A DNA stretch of 64,000 nt, taken from positions 1 to 64,000 of the forward strand of contig JADJWI010000001.1 of NCBI GenBank assembly GCA_016716435.1, written 5' to 3'. Below are positions 63,698-64,000 of the stretch, piece after piece; the first letter of the stretch is position 1; every line of letters starts with the position of its first letter. Source of the stretch: Acidobacteriota bacterium. Its GTDB lineage: Bacteria; Acidobacteriota; Blastocatellia; Pyrinomonadales; Pyrinomonadaceae. Below the pieces are notes generated by a model. It did no database searches. It was given only the letters and a program-made list of their open reading frames with translations, and had not been told where the DNA came from. The position numbers and the translations under genes are program-made.

Positions 63698-64000
63698 TTA
63701 GTCTGCGGTATCGAGCCTTTTTACCGCTTCCAGCAAGAGTTTGTCATCAGTTTGAGCGTAGACCGTTGTGATGCTCATGTCAGAGTGCGCAAACAGATTC
63801 TGCACTATAAGCGGGTTCGTATTTCGCCGGATTAGCTCGCTGGCGAAATAGCTGCGAAGATCGTGGAAGTGATAGTTCTCTTCTCTCGTTCCGCCTTTTT
63901 TGTTTATCCCAGCGTTACGGAGTGCAGTTTGCCATCGTTTACGGAAGTCTTTTACCGGGAACGGCAACTGTTTTTCATCGATCATCGCTTTCAATATCTT
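63698..64000 (-). CDS. Tyrosine recombinase (integrase), C-terminal part, cut by the window end
   Basis: The last 100 or so residues of a phage-type tyrosine integrase; the N-terminus lies beyond the window. The catalytic pattern is visible: HDLRSYFASELIRR (H-x-x-R), LFAHSDMSITTVYAQ (the second His and the nucleophile Tyr, which lies nine residues after it). The 5' part of the catalytic domain (first Arg, Lys) is outside. Read with the tRNA-Pro fragment at 17.73 kb, it is the likely integrase of a genomic island that fills most of this window. Confidence 0.9.
   Translation of the reverse strand, partial: KILKAMIDEKQLPFPVKDFRKRWQTALRNAGINKKGGTREENYHFHDLRSYFASELIRRNTNPLIVQNLFAHSDMSITTVYAQTDDKLLLEAVKRLDTAD

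Noticed and set aside
1..64000. CRISPR arrays, insertion sequences or phage structural genes
   Set aside because: No regularly spaced repeats, transposase or phage structural genes were seen; the only mobility gene is the partial integrase at the right edge.

Overview
The window looks like a chromosomal segment of a Gram-negative bacterium, most likely Acidobacteriota (Blastocatellia-like). The indications are moderate G+C, an arginine decarboxylase / deoxyhypusine-synthase-like / agmatinase set, a DcaP-like porin, and a nitrate locus of a type seen in Acidobacteriota and Planctomycetes. This placement rests on gene content only and is moderately certain.

Region 1 (about 0.1-17.7 kb) is ordinary core genome: tRNA-Lys, purA, two GNAT acetyltransferases, glgA, rho, engB, lon, a membrane-anchored unknown, a type IV pilin-like gene, speA, a deoxyhypusine-synthase-like gene, speB, an HtrA/Do protease and a small membrane protein. 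Almost every gene here, including ones normally essential (rho, purA), is broken by small frameshifts, and htrA lacks about 65 codons. I read this mainly as sequence or assembly error and give each gene as one span.

Region 2 (from 17.73 kb to beyond the window end) looks like a genomic island. It starts at a 3' fragment of a tRNA-Pro gene, a classic attachment-site remnant, and the window ends inside a tyrosine recombinase. Its left part (18-23.5 kb) holds an AbiEi-like antitoxin, a hipBA pair, relics of a hydrolase and a nitroreductase, and a small thiol/MarR operon with its operator inside the promoter spacer.

Region 3 (23.6-60.9 kb) is a large nitrate/nitrite respiration locus. Module A (26.4-39.7 kb) encodes a GltD-like FAD/Fe-S oxidoreductase, Rieske protein, cytochrome b, a seven-heme cytochrome c, a Tat-exported NarG/NxrA-type molybdoenzyme, two DUF2231-type membrane proteins, a NarH/NxrB-type Fe-S subunit, a heme-binding lipoprotein, a hemerythrin and a NarJ/TorD chaperone. 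Module B (50.4-60.8 kb) encodes a cytochrome-b-like membrane protein with a zinc ribbon, a cytoplasmic NasC-type molybdoenzyme, a four-cluster ferredoxin, a second Rieske protein, a small membrane protein, NrfH, NrfA, two NarK transporters and MobA. Between them are a B12-type radical SAM enzyme, a PLP decarboxylase, a YwiC-like protein, the RIC/ScdA repair protein, a DevBCA-like exporter with a cupin, a DUF7009-like protein and a Crp/Fnr regulator. moaA and a porin precede module A.

The parts fit together as nitrate uptake (NarK), reduction to nitrite (one or both molybdoenzymes), reduction of nitrite to ammonium (NrfHA), cofactor supply (MoaA, MobA) and nitrosative damage repair (RIC, hemerythrin). 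A shared motif, ATGA-N6-TCAT, lies 48-65 bp before four transcription units (one copy ends TCAC), including the Crp/Fnr gene itself, and suggests one autoregulated regulon. The right edge (60.9-64 kb) has a VOC protein, a methyltransferase, a membrane protein, an ECF sigma factor with a probable small anti-sigma factor, and the integrase.
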